DNA from: Beijerinckia mobilis
Lineage (GTDB): Bacteria > Pseudomonadota > Alphaproteobacteria > Rhizobiales > Beijerinckiaceae
NCBI RefSeq assembly: GCF_000745425.1
Contig: NZ_JQJH01000022.1
Coordinates: 1 to 64,000, forward strand
Reading direction: 5' to 3'
DNA: 64,000 nucleotides
Shown: in pieces, positions 19,447 to 28,859 of the stretch
How positions within the stretch are numbered: position 1 is the first letter of the stretch
How the letters are laid out: each line of letters begins with the position of its first letter
Position numbers and translations under genes: made by a program
Notes under the pieces: generated by a model
Databases searched by the model: none
Told to the model about the DNA's origin: nothing
Seen by the model: the letters and a program-made list of their open reading frames with translations, nothing else

Positions 19447-20604
19447 ATGATCCGCGTCACAGAGATTGATACCTTTATTGTCGATATCCCGACGATCCGT
19501 CCCCATGTGCTGGCTATGGCGACGATGCGGAGCCAATCAATCGTTCTGGTGCGCCTCCGCACTTCAGATGGGATCGAGGGCATCGGCGAAGGCACCACCA
19601 TTGGAGGGCTGAGCTATGGCGATGAGAGTCCTGAGGGCATCAAGCTCGCCATAGATACCTATATCGCTCCGGTACTTGCCAGCTGTAATGTATCGCGCGT
19701 CGCCGCGACAATGGAGAAAATCGGTAAGTATGTCGCTGGCAATCATATCGCTAAATGCGCGGTCGAAACGGCGCTACTGGACGCAGCCGGCAAACGATTA
19801 GGCGTGCCCCTTTCCGATCTGGTCGGTGGAGGGCGCGTGCGCGATCGTTTCCCTGTCGCCTGGACGCTGGCGAGCGGTAATACCGCGACCGACATCGCCG
19901 AGGCGGAAGCGATGCTGGAAAAACGCCGTCACTCTATCTTCAAGCTCAAGATCGGCAAACGTACTGTGAAGGACGATGTCGCTCACGTCGCGGCGATCAA
20001 GAAAGCATTAGGTGACCGCGCGAGCGTGCGCGTCGATGTCAACCAGGGTTGGAGCGAGACTGATGCCGATCGCGGCATGGCGATGCTGGCGGATGCAGGC
20101 TGTGATCTGGTGGAGCAGCCGGTTGGGCGCCATGCCTTACCCGCCATGACGCGGCTTTCCGCGCGTCACAGCATACCGATCATGGCGGATGAATCACTGC
20201 ATGGCCCGACCGACGCCTTCAATATTGCCGCCGCCGCCGGCGCCCGCATCTTTGCCATCAAGATTGCTCAATCAGGCGGTCTGCTTTCGGCACAGAAGGT
20301 CGGCGCTATCGCTGAGGCGGCCGGGATCGGCCTTTATGGCGGCACGATGCTGGAAGGCGGCGTAGGCACCGCAGCCTCGGCTCAACTCTTCGCAGCCTTC
20401 CCGAAGCTCGATTGGGGTACGGAGCTGTTCGGCCCCTTACTTCTCACCGAAGAAATCCTCACTGAACCACTCCGTTATGAGGAATTCGCGCTGATCGTGC
20501 CCGAAGGGCCAGGCCTCGGTGTCTCGCTCGATAAAGACAAGCTGGCTCATTTCCGGCGCGATCGCACAGCGCCCGTACTTCATGCCGTCGTAGGGGGCAA
20601 TTGA
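19447..20604 (+). CDS. catB: Muconate cycloisomerase
   Basis: Enolase-superfamily enzyme (385 aa) converting cis,cis-muconate to muconolactone. The Lys-x-Lys pair is at 166/168 (FKLKIGK). Metal ligands follow in VDVNQGW, LVEQPV and IMADES. Met 19447 (MIRVTEIDTF) matches the family start; upstream codons are not conserved. It is the first gene of the catBCA-benABCD run, and its stop overlaps the start of catC. Confidence 0.95.
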   Translation: MIRVTEIDTFIVDIPTIRPHVLAMATMRSQSIVLVRLRTSDGIEGIGEGTTIGGLSYGDESPEGIKLAIDTYIAPVLASCNVSRVAATMEKIGKYVAGNHIAKCAVETALLDAAGKRLGVPLSDLVGGGRVRDRFPVAWTLASGNTATDIAEAEAMLEKRRHSIFKLKIGKRTVKDDVAHVAAIKKALGDRASVRVDVNQGWSETDADRGMAMLADAGCDLVEQPVGRHALPAMTRLSARHSIPIMADESLHGPTDAFNIAAAAGARIFAIKIAQSGGLLSAQKVGAIAEAAGIGLYGGTMLEGGVGTAASAQLFAAFPKLDWGTELFGPLLLTEEILTEPLRYEEFALIVPEGPGLGVSLDKDKLAHFRRDRTAPVLHAVVGGN

Positions 20605-20894
20605 TGCTGTTTCAGGTTGAGATGGATGTCGGCATCCCTACCGACGCAGATCCGGTCAAGATCGATACACTCAAGGCCATTGAAAAGGCTCAATGCCAGG
20701 AATTGATGACAGCGGGCAAGTGGCGACACATCTGGCGGGTCGCCGGGCGCTACGCAAACGTCTCGATCTTTGACGTCGAGAGCCCCACCGAACTGCACAA
20801 TCTCGTGAGTTCGTTGCCGCTTTTCCCATTCATGACAATCAAAGTGACTGCATTATGTCGCCATCCATCCTCAATCCACGAGGATGACCGCTGA
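20604..20894 (+). CDS. catC: Muconolactone delta-isomerase
   Basis: Small decameric isomerase (96 aa, typical) that converts muconolactone to 3-oxoadipate enol-lactone. It opens MLFQVEMDV with the ferredoxin-like fold pattern, contains WRVAGRYANVSIFDV at about 45-58 and ends with a charged tail. The start ATG shares ATGA with the catB stop, indicating translational coupling. Confidence 0.95.
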   Translation: MLFQVEMDVGIPTDADPVKIDTLKAIEKAQCQELMTAGKWRHIWRVAGRYANVSIFDVESPTELHNLVSSLPLFPFMTIKVTALCRHPSSIHEDDR

Positions 20895-20973
20895 GCTCGC
20901 CGGGTACGGCTAGAACCAAAACAAATCAAAAAGCGCTTTATCAAATTGCTCTTTACATAGAGAGGATACTCCC

Positions 20974-21894
20974 ATGACCAAGTTGACCCAGTCCTCCGAG
21001 ATCGAAGCCTTTCTGGATCAAATTGCCGGCGTCGGCAAGGCGGGTGAACAACGGGTTAAAACAATCGTTCATAAGATTGTTGCCGACTTGTTTGAAACGA
21101 TTGATCAGTTCGACGTCACTGACGACGAGTTCTGGCATGCCCTTAACTTCGTGATTGCCGGTGCGCCTGAATTGGGTCTATGGGCAGCGGGCTTAGGGCT
21201 GGAGCGTTTTCTCGACCTCCGCGCTGACCTCAAGGATCAAGCCGTCGGCTTTGTGGAGGGGACACCGCGCACGATTGAAGGGCCGCTCTATGTTGCTGGT
21301 GCGCCACTGGAAAAGGGCACCGCGCGGCTGGACGACGGTAACGAGCCTGGCGAGGTGCTCATCATGCAAGGCCGTGTCCGTGACACCCGCGGCAATGCAA
21401 TCGCGGGAGCGATCGTAGACGTATGGCATGCCAATACGAAGGGCAACTATTCGTACTTTGACAAGACCCTGCCTGATTACAATCTGCGCCGCCGCATCGA
21501 GACCGATGCCAATGGTCATTACATCTTCCGCAGCATCGTGCCGTCGGGTTATGCGGTACCAAGTGGCAGCAATATCGAGAAGCTGCTGACTGCACTTGGA
21601 CGCCATGGCAATCGGCCCGCCCATATCCACTTCTTCATTTCGGCGCCCGGCTATCGTCATCTGACGACGCAGATAAACATCGAAGGTGATCCTTATCTGC
21701 ATGACGATTTCGCCTATGCGACCAAGGATGCACTGATCCCACCGGTCATCCGTCACACCAAAACAGCCGCTATCAACCCCCTAGGGCTCAACGAAACCTA
21801 TTCCGAGATCGTCTTCGATTTCGTGCTGAACCCCGCTGATGTTGCCGCCGAGGAGAATGAATCGAGCCGCGCCCGCGCGCTGGCTGACGCCTGA
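20974..21894 (+). CDS. catA: Catechol 1,2-dioxygenase
   Basis: Intradiol ring-cleaving dioxygenase (306 aa) turning catechol into cis,cis-muconate. The non-haem Fe(III) ligands are visible: Tyr in KGNYSYFD, Tyr in PSGYAVP and the two His of RPAHIHF. The N-terminal helical dimerisation domain takes up the first 100 residues. It has its own AGAGGAT ribosome site and a 79-bp A-rich gap after catC. It links ben (which makes catechol) to catBC. Confidence 0.96.
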   Translation: MTKLTQSSEIEAFLDQIAGVGKAGEQRVKTIVHKIVADLFETIDQFDVTDDEFWHALNFVIAGAPELGLWAAGLGLERFLDLRADLKDQAVGFVEGTPRTIEGPLYVAGAPLEKGTARLDDGNEPGEVLIMQGRVRDTRGNAIAGAIVDVWHANTKGNYSYFDKTLPDYNLRRRIETDANGHYIFRSIVPSGYAVPSGSNIEKLLTALGRHGNRPAHIHFFISAPGYRHLTTQINIEGDPYLHDDFAYATKDALIPPVIRHTKTAAINPLGLNETYSEIVFDFVLNPADVAAEENESSRARALADA

Positions 21895-21918
21895 TCTTCA
21901 GAAATATGGGAGGGAAGA

Positions 21919-23280
21919 ATGGCGATCACCTTGCAGGAACGCCTTGACCACGCCGTCATTGATGATCCCGAGAAAGGTATCTTCCGTTGTCGTCGCGACA
22001 TCTTCACCGACGCGGAATTATTCGAGTTGGAGATGAAGCACATCTTCGAGGGCAACTGGGTCTATCTGGCGCATGAGAGCCAGATCCCGGAACCGAACGA
22101 TTACTTCACCACCTGGATCGGGAGACAACCGGTCGTTATCACCCGCGACAAGAACGGTAGCCTGCATGCAATCATTAACGCCTGCGCGCATCGCGGAGCA
22201 ACGCTCTGCCGGCGTAAGCACGGTAATAAAGGCAGCTTCACCTGCCAGTTCCATGGCTGGACTTTCGCCAATACAGGCAAGCTGCTCAAGGTCAAGGACG
22301 GCAAGACAGGCGAATATCCGGCGAGCTTCAATACCGAGGGTTCGCACGACCTCAAGCGTATCCCCCGCTTCGAGAACTATCGTGGCTTTCTCTTCGGCAG
22401 TCTTAACCCGGACGTGGCTCCGCTGGATGAACATCTGGGTGGATCGAAAGTGATCATTGACCAGATCGTCGATCAGGCGCCGGAGGGGCTGGAGGTCCTG
22501 CGCGGCAACTCGTCCTACGTCTATGACGGCAACTGGAAGCTCCAGATGGAGAATGGCGCTGACGGCTATCACGTCAGTTCAGTCCACTGGAATTATGCGG
22601 CGACCATGGGACACCGTAACTATAACGCCGAAGGTACTCGCGCCGTCGATGCCAATGGCTGGTCGAAGAGCGTGGGAGGCGTCTATAGCTTTGAGAACGG
22701 CCATATCCTGCTATGGACCAAGGTGCTCAATCCGGAAGTCCGTCCGATTTACACGCATCGTGAAGAGTTGGAACGGCGGCTGGGCAAGGAGCGCGCGGGC
22801 TTCATCGTCGGGCAAACGCGCAATCTCGGCCTCTATCCCAATGTTTTTCTGATGGACCAATTCTCGACACAGATCCGGGTCGTCAGGCCGATCAGCGTCG
22901 ATAAGACCGAGATCACCATCTACTGCTTCGCGCCCAAGTGTGAGAATGCCACAGAAAGGGCGCTCCGCATTCGCCAGTATGAGGATTTCTTCAACGTCAG
23001 CGGCATGGGCACGCCGGACGATCTGGAAGAATTCCGCGCCTGTCAATCGGCTTATCACGCCGCTGAGGGTGTATGGAATGATCTGAGCCGTGGCGCCACG
23101 CGCTGGATAGAGGGACCAGACGAGAACGCCAAAGCGATGGGCCTCAAACCTATCCTCAGTGGCGACCGCAGTGAGGATGAAGGCCTGTTTGTGCGCCAAC
23201 ATGAATATTGGGCCGAGATGCTGCGAAATGCGCTGCAACGAGAAGGTATGGTTACGCCAGTGCAGGAGGCCGCGGAATGA
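21919..23280 (+). CDS. benA: Benzoate 1,2-dioxygenase large subunit
   Basis: Alpha subunit (453 aa) of the ring-hydroxylating dioxygenase that converts benzoate to its cis-diol. The Rieske [2Fe-2S] site is Cys89-x-His91 and Cys109-x2-His112. The mononuclear iron site starts in [15 protein letters not shown] near 215. GGGAGG precedes the ATG. It follows catA after 24 bp and overlaps benB by ATGA. The substrate could also be a substituted benzoate or anthranilate; the neighbouring benD and cat genes favour benzoate. Confidence 0.94.
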   Translation: MAITLQERLDHAVIDDPEKGIFRCRRDIFTDAELFELEMKHIFEGNWVYLAHESQIPEPNDYFTTWIGRQPVVITRDKNGSLHAIINACAHRGATLCRRKHGNKGSFTCQFHGWTFANTGKLLKVKDGKTGEYPASFNTEGSHDLKRIPRFENYRGFLFGSLNPDVAPLDEHLGGSKVIIDQIVDQAPEGLEVLRGNSSYVYDGNWKLQMENGADGYHVSSVHWNYAATMGHRNYNAEGTRAVDANGWSKSVGGVYSFENGHILLWTKVLNPEVRPIYTHREELERRLGKERAGFIVGQTRNLGLYPNVFLMDQFSTQIRVVRPISVDKTEITIYCFAPKCENATERALRIRQYEDFFNVSGMGTPDDLEEFRACQSAYHAAEGVWNDLSRGATRWIEGPDENAKAMGLKPILSGDRSEDEGLFVRQHEYWAEMLRNALQREGMVTPVQEAAE

Positions 23281-23783
23281 GTACCACGCTCCCCCTCAGC
23301 CTCAGCCATCAACAGGTGGAGGATTTCCTCTACCGCGAGGCGCGGTTGCTCGATGACCGTCAATGGGATGAATGGCTCACCTGCTATTCGCCGAAAGTGG
23401 TGTTCTGGATGCCATCCTGGGACGATGACGACCAGATCATCGAAGATCCGCAAAGGCATATCTCACTGATTTACTACCCCAATCGCGAGGGGCTGGAGGA
23501 TCGCGTGTTCCGTATCAAGACGGAGCGCTCAGGCGCCAGCATGCCGGAGCCACGCACCTGCCATTTCCTCACCAACATCGAGGTGCTGGAAGAACGCGAT
23601 GAGGAACTGGATGTGCGTTTCAACTGGCATACGCTTAGCCACCGCTACAAGGTGACGGACAGTTTCTTCGGAACGTCCTTCTATACGTTAGACACAAGCG
23701 GGGATCAGCCATTGATCACCGCCAAGAAAATCATCCTTAAGAACGACTACATCCATCAGGTCATCGACATCTATCACATCTGA
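23277..23783 (+). CDS. benB: Benzoate 1,2-dioxygenase small subunit
   Basis: Beta subunit (168 aa) with the NTF2-like fold; structural partner of BenA in the hexameric oxygenase. It has the family start [27 protein letters not shown]-like region and the C-terminal [10 protein letters not shown]. The ATG overlaps the benA stop (ATGA). Confidence 0.93.
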   Translation: MSTTLPLSLSHQQVEDFLYREARLLDDRQWDEWLTCYSPKVVFWMPSWDDDDQIIEDPQRHISLIYYPNREGLEDRVFRIKTERSGASMPEPRTCHFLTNIEVLEERDEELDVRFNWHTLSHRYKVTDSFFGTSFYTLDTSGDQPLITAKKIILKNDYIHQVIDIYHI

Positions 23784-23806
23784 TGTTGGCCTGCAGGGGA
23801 GGAAAA

Positions 23807-24829
23807 ATGGGTTACCGTATCGCACTCAATTTCGAGGACGGCGCCACCCGCTTCATTGATTGCAATGCAGGCGAAAAAGTATTGGACGCAGCCTATCGCC
23901 AGCAGGTCAATTTGCCAATGGATTGCTCCGATGGCGTCTGTGGGACCTGCAAGTGCCGTTGTGAACAGGGGAAGTATGATCTCGGCGATGATTATAGCGA
24001 GGAGACTCTGACTGAGGATGAAACGGAAGAAGGGTTCGTTCTTACCTGCCAGATGGTGCCTTGCTCCGACTGTGTAATTCGGGTGCCGGTCCCTTCCACT
24101 GCCTGCAAGCTTGCGCCGGCTGAACATAGTGGGGAAGTCAGTGCACTTGAGCTCGTGTCCGATAGTACGATCGTCTTCAAGCTGAAACTCGACAGACCGG
24201 AGACGTTAAGCTTCCTGCCTGGCCAATATGTCAATCTCGGCGTGCCAGGCACGAGCCAGCGCCGCGCCTATTCCTTCAGCTCGAAGCCGGGCGCTGCCGA
24301 GGTGAGCTTCCTAATCCGCAATGTGCCGGGCGGGCTGATGAGCGGTTGGCTTACCCACGAGGCGAAACCTGGTGCGCGGATGAGTTTCATCGGCCCTAAC
24401 GGCAGCTTTTTCCTGCGCGCCGTCACTCGGCCTGTGGTGATGTTGGCGGGCGGCACTGGTCTCGCGCCTTTGCTCTCCATGCTGGAGGTGTTGACGGATG
24501 AAGGCACGGATCAGCCCATCCATCTGATCTATGGCGTCACCAGGGATGATGACATGGTGGAAATAGAGCGGATCGAAGCGCTGGCGGCACGGCTTGTGAC
24601 CTTTACCTGGACTATGACTGTTGCCGATCCGGAGAGTGCCCATCCGCTCAAGGGTTATGTCACCCATCATCTCTCCGACGTACATCTGAATGGCGGTGAC
24701 GTCGACGTCTATCTATGCGGGCCGCCGCCGATGGTCGAGGCCGTACGGGCATTCCTGCGCGACAAAGGCGTTGCGCCAGCGCATTTCTTCTACGAGAAAT
24801 TCGCGGCCAGCGAAGCGGTGCCGGCATGA
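23807..24829 (+). CDS. benC: Benzoate dioxygenase NADH reductase
   Basis: Electron-transfer component (340 aa). An N-terminal plant-type [2Fe-2S] ferredoxin domain holds Cys40, Cys45 and Cys48, with the fourth Cys near 80. An FAD domain follows (RRAYSFSS near 150), then a NAD domain (GGTGLAPLLSM and YLCGPPPMVEAV). It passes electrons from NADH to the BenA Rieske centre. Met 23807 is chosen for its GGGGAGG site. It overlaps benD by ATGA. Confidence 0.95.
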   Translation: MGYRIALNFEDGATRFIDCNAGEKVLDAAYRQQVNLPMDCSDGVCGTCKCRCEQGKYDLGDDYSEETLTEDETEEGFVLTCQMVPCSDCVIRVPVPSTACKLAPAEHSGEVSALELVSDSTIVFKLKLDRPETLSFLPGQYVNLGVPGTSQRRAYSFSSKPGAAEVSFLIRNVPGGLMSGWLTHEAKPGARMSFIGPNGSFFLRAVTRPVVMLAGGTGLAPLLSMLEVLTDEGTDQPIHLIYGVTRDDDMVEIERIEALAARLVTFTWTMTVADPESAHPLKGYVTHHLSDVHLNGGDVDVYLCGPPPMVEAVRAFLRDKGVAPAHFFYEKFAASEAVPA

Positions 24830-25602
24830 TTTTCTCCGGACGCTTTGCTGGCAAGACGATGGTCATCACTGGCGCTGCCCAGGGTATTGGCCGAGCCGTT
24901 GCCGAACGTGCGGCTGCCGAAGGCGGACGTGTCCTGTTCGTTGATCGCGCACCTTTCGTCACTGAGGTTGCCGAGGCCGCCGAGGGCGAGACCGCCGCGA
25001 TCGCGTGCGACCTTGAAACCTACGATGGTGCGCATACAGCAATGGCATCCGCTGTCGAGTGCTTCGGTGGCATCGACATTCTCATCAACAATGTCGGCGG
25101 CGCCATCCGGATGCGCCCCTATGCGGCTTTCGAGCCGGAGCAGATTGAGGCGGAGATCCGCCGCTCGCTGATGCCGACCCTCTGGTGTTGCCATGCCGTA
25201 TTGCCGCACCTGCTAACGCGGGGTGGCGGCACGATCGTCAACGTCTCCTCCAACGCGACGCGGGGCATTCATCGAGTCCCTTATTCGGCGGCCAAGGGAG
25301 GCGTGAATGCGATCACCAAAAGTCTCGCCATGGAATATGCCCCATACAACATCCGCGTTGTCGCCACCGCGCCAGGCGGCACCGAGGCGCCCCCGCGCCG
25401 TATCCCCCGCAATCCGCAAGGTGATACGGCGGAGGAACGGGCTTGGATGGATCAGGTGGTGGAGCAAGTGACACAATCCACCTTCCTCAAACGCTACGGC
25501 ACCATTGAAGAGCAGGCCGCCCCGATCCTCTTCCTGGCGTCCGATGAAGCCTCCTATGTCACTGGCGAGGTGCTACCCGTGGCGGGTGGCGATCTCGGAT
25601 AG
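24826..25602 (+). CDS. benD: Benzoate cis-diol dehydrogenase
   Basis: Short-chain dehydrogenase (258 aa) that oxidises and decarboxylates the benzoate cis-diol to catechol. It has the cofactor motif TGAAQGIG near 16-23, NNVGG near 88 and the catalytic Ser...Tyr-x3-Lys (VPYSAAKGG). The substrate-loop sequence with RRIPRN near 190 is typical of BenD. Start ATG 24826 overlaps the benC stop. Confidence 0.93.
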   Translation: MIFSGRFAGKTMVITGAAQGIGRAVAERAAAEGGRVLFVDRAPFVTEVAEAAEGETAAIACDLETYDGAHTAMASAVECFGGIDILINNVGGAIRMRPYAAFEPEQIEAEIRRSLMPTLWCCHAVLPHLLTRGGGTIVNVSSNATRGIHRVPYSAAKGGVNAITKSLAMEYAPYNIRVVATAPGGTEAPPRRIPRNPQGDTAEERAWMDQVVEQVTQSTFLKRYGTIEEQAAPILFLASDEASYVTGEVLPVAGGDLG

Positions 25603-25612
25603 GAGCAAGAGC

Positions 25613-25663
25613 ATGACGAAGACGGCCCTGATCACCGGCGCGACATCGGGCAGCGACCCTTGA
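25613..25663 (+). pseudogene. SDR N-terminal stub
   Basis: After an AGGAG site, 16 codons read MTKTALITGATSGSDP and stop. This is the nucleotide-binding start of a short-chain dehydrogenase, cut before the GxG motif is complete. Together with the thiolase relic that follows, it marks a deletion of one or two operon genes. Confidence 0.6.
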
Positions 25664-25709
25664 GGCTTGATGTGAGGGTTCTGTAACCGGGAGATGACCT
25701 ATAGTGGTG

Positions 25710-25912
25710 TGCGATCTCGGTCTCCAGCCCGATGATCCACACGTCAACCGCAATGGTGGCGTCATGGCTCTGGCAATCCGCTTGGTATATTGGGTGCCCG
25801 GATCACCATGACTGCAACTGAGGAACTGCACTGTACCGGCGGCCACTATGCCATGGCCTTCATGTGCATGGGTGTCGGCCAAAGGATCGACCTGCTTCTG
25901 GAGCGTGTATGA
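25710..25912 (+). pseudogene. C-terminal relic of a 3-oxoadipyl-CoA thiolase
   Basis: Translation from about 25710 gives CDLGLQPDDPHVNRNGG. After a one-base shift near 25776 it continues as GILGARITMTATEEL, then HYAMAFMCMGVGQRIDLLLERV. This matches the last 65 residues of PcaF-type thiolases, including the CIGVGQG-like block with the active-site Cys. The intact pcaF at 32004-33206 has the same blocks. The relic stop still overlaps the catD start (ATGA), preserving the ancestral gene junction. It cannot be functional. Confidence 0.8.
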
Positions 25913-26691
25913 TGATGGATTTCGTAACGACCGGTGACGGTTGCCGCATCGCTTACCGCTTTGACGGCCCTGCCGGTGCCCCTGTGCTGCTGCTCTCTAA
26001 TTCGCTTGGCACGGCGATGGATATGTGGGTGCCGCAAATGCCATTCCTTACACAGCATTTTCGCGTGCTGCGCTATGACAGCCGGGGCCATGGCCTGTCA
26101 GACGCACCAAACGGTGCCTATTCGCTGGACCGACTGGGCCGCGACGTGATTGAACTCATCGATGCTCTGTCCATCCCCTCCATTGCTTTCTGCGGCCTGT
26201 CCAAGGGCGGGATGGTCGGCCAATGGCTGGGGGTGCGTGCGCCGGAGCGGATCCAACGGCTTGTGCTCGCCAACACCTCCCCCTACATGGGGCCCCCCTC
26301 GGGTTGGGATGGACGCATTGCAGCGGTCCGCAAGGGTGGCTTGGCAGCGATTGCCGATGCCGTGCTGGAGCGGTGGTTCACGAGCTCGTTCCGGGCAACG
26401 GAAGCCATAGCGCCCGCGCGTGCCATGCTGAAGACGATCAATCCCGAGGGATATGTCGGCTGCTGCGCTGCAATCCGCGACATGGACATGCGGCCTCTAC
26501 TCGGTCTGATCGCTATCCCTGCACTTGTCATTGGCGGCAGCGAAGACACTGCTACGCCGCCCGATCACACATACACGTTGGTCAACGGCATTGCTAATGC
26601 GAAATGCGTCATGTTGACGGCCGCGCACCTTTCCAATCTCGAACAGCCTGAGGCTTTTGCGAACGCACTCCTTGACCATCTCAAATCATAA
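25909..26691 (+). CDS. catD: 3-Oxoadipate enol-lactonase
   Basis: Alpha/beta hydrolase (260 aa) opening 3-oxoadipate enol-lactone to 3-oxoadipate. It has an oxyanion region LLSNSLGTAMDMW, nucleophile Ser in GLSKGGMVG near 97, and a catalytic Asp and His (TAAHLSNLEQP near 240). GGAG is 6 nt before ATG 25909. A second lactonase exists as the N-terminal half of the fused gene at 33319-34500. CatD shares operon context with ben/cat genes. Confidence 0.92.
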   Translation: MMMDFVTTGDGCRIAYRFDGPAGAPVLLLSNSLGTAMDMWVPQMPFLTQHFRVLRYDSRGHGLSDAPNGAYSLDRLGRDVIELIDALSIPSIAFCGLSKGGMVGQWLGVRAPERIQRLVLANTSPYMGPPSGWDGRIAAVRKGGLAAIADAVLERWFTSSFRATEAIAPARAMLKTINPEGYVGCCAAIRDMDMRPLLGLIAIPALVIGGSEDTATPPDHTYTLVNGIANAKCVMLTAAHLSNLEQPEAFANALLDHLKS

Positions 26692-27019
26692 CACCGGGAA
26701 GGCCTCTATGACTACGTGGTGAGAAAGCGCACATTTCTATGGTCAATTGCTCGACGGCGAAGAGTGCGAGTCTACTCACTCTTATGACGCGACTGGACCT
26801 GCCTCAGGTACGGCATGTAAGCCCGTGCAGGACGAACTGACGCTGTATTCGCGGGGGCGGGATAGCGGAAGTGGGTCGCCAAGCGACAAACAAGCGATGC
26901 TGGTATCTAATACGGTCCTGGTTCCGGTTCGTGGCAATGGCATCTGGAATTCCAGGTAAAATACTATCGGTTTAACCAGACGAAAACGTCGGAAACCGTA
27001 TATAATGGGGGGAAGCCAA
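26692..27019. other. Intergenic region before porin gene
   Basis: About 330 bp with no gene. Near its right end is the perfect 12-bp palindrome CTGGAATTCCAG (26944-26955), followed by an AT-rich stretch suited to the porin promoter. Confidence 0.5.
26944..26955. promoter_or_regulatory. 12-bp palindrome upstream of porin
   Basis: CTGGAATTCCAG, 65 bp before the porin start codon. A TGGAAT half-site also appears in the promoter at 55438. It could be an operator, but a chance palindrome cannot be excluded. Confidence 0.35.
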
Positions 27020-28543
27020 ATGAAACTGAATAAAGCCGTATTCTTCGGATTGGCTGCGAGCATCTCAGCCTGGATTGCCGCACAAGCGGGAGATCTTCCG
27101 AATTATAAATCAGCTCCAGTTGAATATGTTCGTGTCTGTGATGCCTTCGGTTCGGGCTTTTTCTACCTTCCCGGCACGGAAACATGTCTCAAAGTTGGTG
27201 GTCTTGTTCTCGCTGAATATCGCGCCTTCAGCCCGTCTTTCAGCATTCCTGGACATGCCTTTTACGGCAATGGGGTCGCCCGGCCGGCGGCCGGCTACGT
27301 ACCGTCTCCTTCGCTCTATTCAAACGCCCGTTCACGTGACGCTTACGGCTTCGGAGCTTTGGGGCGCATCGAATTGGATGCGCGCACCAAGTCCGAATGG
27401 GGAACGGTTCGGACATTCCTGCGTGTAGATGCTTATTACGGTTCAAGTGGTAGCGCAACGGCGGGCAGCGGGGGGCAAATCCCCAATACCTGGAATTTGA
27501 CGGCAGGCACTACAGCCCCAAAAGAAACGACGATCGTCAATAAGGCGTTTATTCAATTTGCCGGGCTTACAGCGGGGCGGGCCCAATCTTTCTTCGACTT
27601 TTATGCGGATGCCTATAACTTTGCGGGTCTTCGGGGCTCCAATGCGACCGTCGCACTTCTCGCTTATACGGCAACTTTCGGCGACGGGTGGTCGGCCACT
27701 CTTTCCTTGGAGGATCAACCCTCGCGCCGTGCCGCCATCGGTAGCACCATTGCGGGTTTTCAGGCCCAGCCGGCCGGCACGAGGGTGCCGGATATCGTCG
27801 GCAATCTACGCCTTGATGAAGCATGGGGCGCCATCCAGCTTTCCGCAGCGGCCCATCAGGTGCGTGCAAGCCTGTACGCCTCGAGTGCTTTGAGCGTTCC
27901 ACCTACGAGTTATGCCTTTCCGGACAAAACTGCCAACGAATACGGTTTCGCAGTTCAGGGCGGCTTTCAATTGAATGCGGACTCCATTTCTGCAGGCGAC
28001 AAATTATGGCTGCAAATGGCCTATGAGAGAGGCGCCTTCAGTTATATCGGCGGGTATAACTTGATTTCTTCTTATGGCGCCGTGAGTCAGAACCGTTACA
28101 TGGGTAGCGGTTTTACCTCTCTGGATTATACCTCTGGATGGAGCCCGCAAATCAATTCGGACTGCGTTTTTACTGGAACCGGCTCTTGCGAACAGCAATG
28201 GGGTTGGGCCTTTGTCGGAGCCTACAAGCATTATTGGCTCCCGACCTTGAGTTCAGCCGTCTTCGGTTCCTATGAGGAAACTCATTATAGTGGCAATGCA
28301 CTTTCCGGTTATGGAGGTGCGATCGGAGTTGCCAATCTGAAAGAAGCCCGTATTGGCACGAACCTGATCTGGTCACCTTTGCGCGGTTTCGATATCGGTA
28401 GTGAATTCATCTATATTCATGTCAATCAAACACGCCCTGTCGGTCTAGCCACGGATCAAGTGCTGGTGGCAGCTGGACTGCCTGCCTTTAAAAATAATGA
28501 TAGTCTGTATCAGGCGCGTATCCGCGTTCAACGGGCCTTTTAG
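27020..28543 (+). CDS. Alphaproteobacterial porin (Porin_2 family)
   Basis: Outer membrane porin (507 aa) with a signal peptide (MKLNKAVFFGLAASISAWIA). Mature-region features of the Rhizobiales porin family follow: PVEYVRVCDAFGSGFFYLPG and CLKVGGLVLAEYR, then barrel strands with alternating aromatics. The C-terminal QARIRVQRAF ends in Phe for Bam recognition. Met 27020 follows GGGGGAAG. It is placed directly after catD, so it probably admits benzoate or other aromatic acids. It is longer than the usual 350-450 aa because of extra loop sequence. Confidence 0.85.
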   Translation: MKLNKAVFFGLAASISAWIAAQAGDLPNYKSAPVEYVRVCDAFGSGFFYLPGTETCLKVGGLVLAEYRAFSPSFSIPGHAFYGNGVARPAAGYVPSPSLYSNARSRDAYGFGALGRIELDARTKSEWGTVRTFLRVDAYYGSSGSATAGSGGQIPNTWNLTAGTTAPKETTIVNKAFIQFAGLTAGRAQSFFDFYADAYNFAGLRGSNATVALLAYTATFGDGWSATLSLEDQPSRRAAIGSTIAGFQAQPAGTRVPDIVGNLRLDEAWGAIQLSAAAHQVRASLYASSALSVPPTSYAFPDKTANEYGFAVQGGFQLNADSISAGDKLWLQMAYERGAFSYIGGYNLISSYGAVSQNRYMGSGFTSLDYTSGWSPQINSDCVFTGTGSCEQQWGWAFVGAYKHYWLPTLSSAVFGSYEETHYSGNALSGYGGAIGVANLKEARIGTNLIWSPLRGFDIGSEFIYIHVNQTRPVGLATDQVLVAAGLPAFKNNDSLYQARIRVQRAF

Positions 28544-28619
28544 GATTAAGACGTGATTAATCCTGTTTGAATTCATTGGCTTGGTTCAGACTGAGGAGGC
28601 CCAGCCGATGGACCGTCAC

Positions 28620-28814
28620 CTGTTCTGATTCAGCAATGAGTAATGGGCGAAGATCATACCTTATTTGCCGACAAACAAGAGATGCCCACGGCGCGCGGGT
28701 GATCGACGTATTCTGAATACCATCATGCATGTTCTGACATCGGGCTGCCGCTGGAAAGATTATCCGAAGGACGATGGGACGCTCAAGACGATCTATAATC
28801 GCTTTGTCCGCTGA
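28620..28814 (+). mobile_element. IS5-family (IS427-like) transposase remnant
   Basis: Read rightwards from 28632, this gives SNE-stop-WAKIIPYLPTNKR, then GDRRILNTIMHVLTSGCRW, KDYPKDDGTLKTIYNRFVR and a stop. This is the conserved N-terminal domain of IS5-type transposases, with one in-frame stop replacing an expected Gln. The DDE catalytic part is absent. Confidence 0.75.
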
Positions 28815-28859
28815 GCGAACAGGGACGCTGAAGGAGGAGTTTCGCGCAGGCAAGCTCTG

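Noticed and set aside
20930-20939. AAAGCGCTTT palindrome before catA
   Set aside because: Only 10 bp in an A-rich region, and no second copy was noticed; too weak to call an operator.
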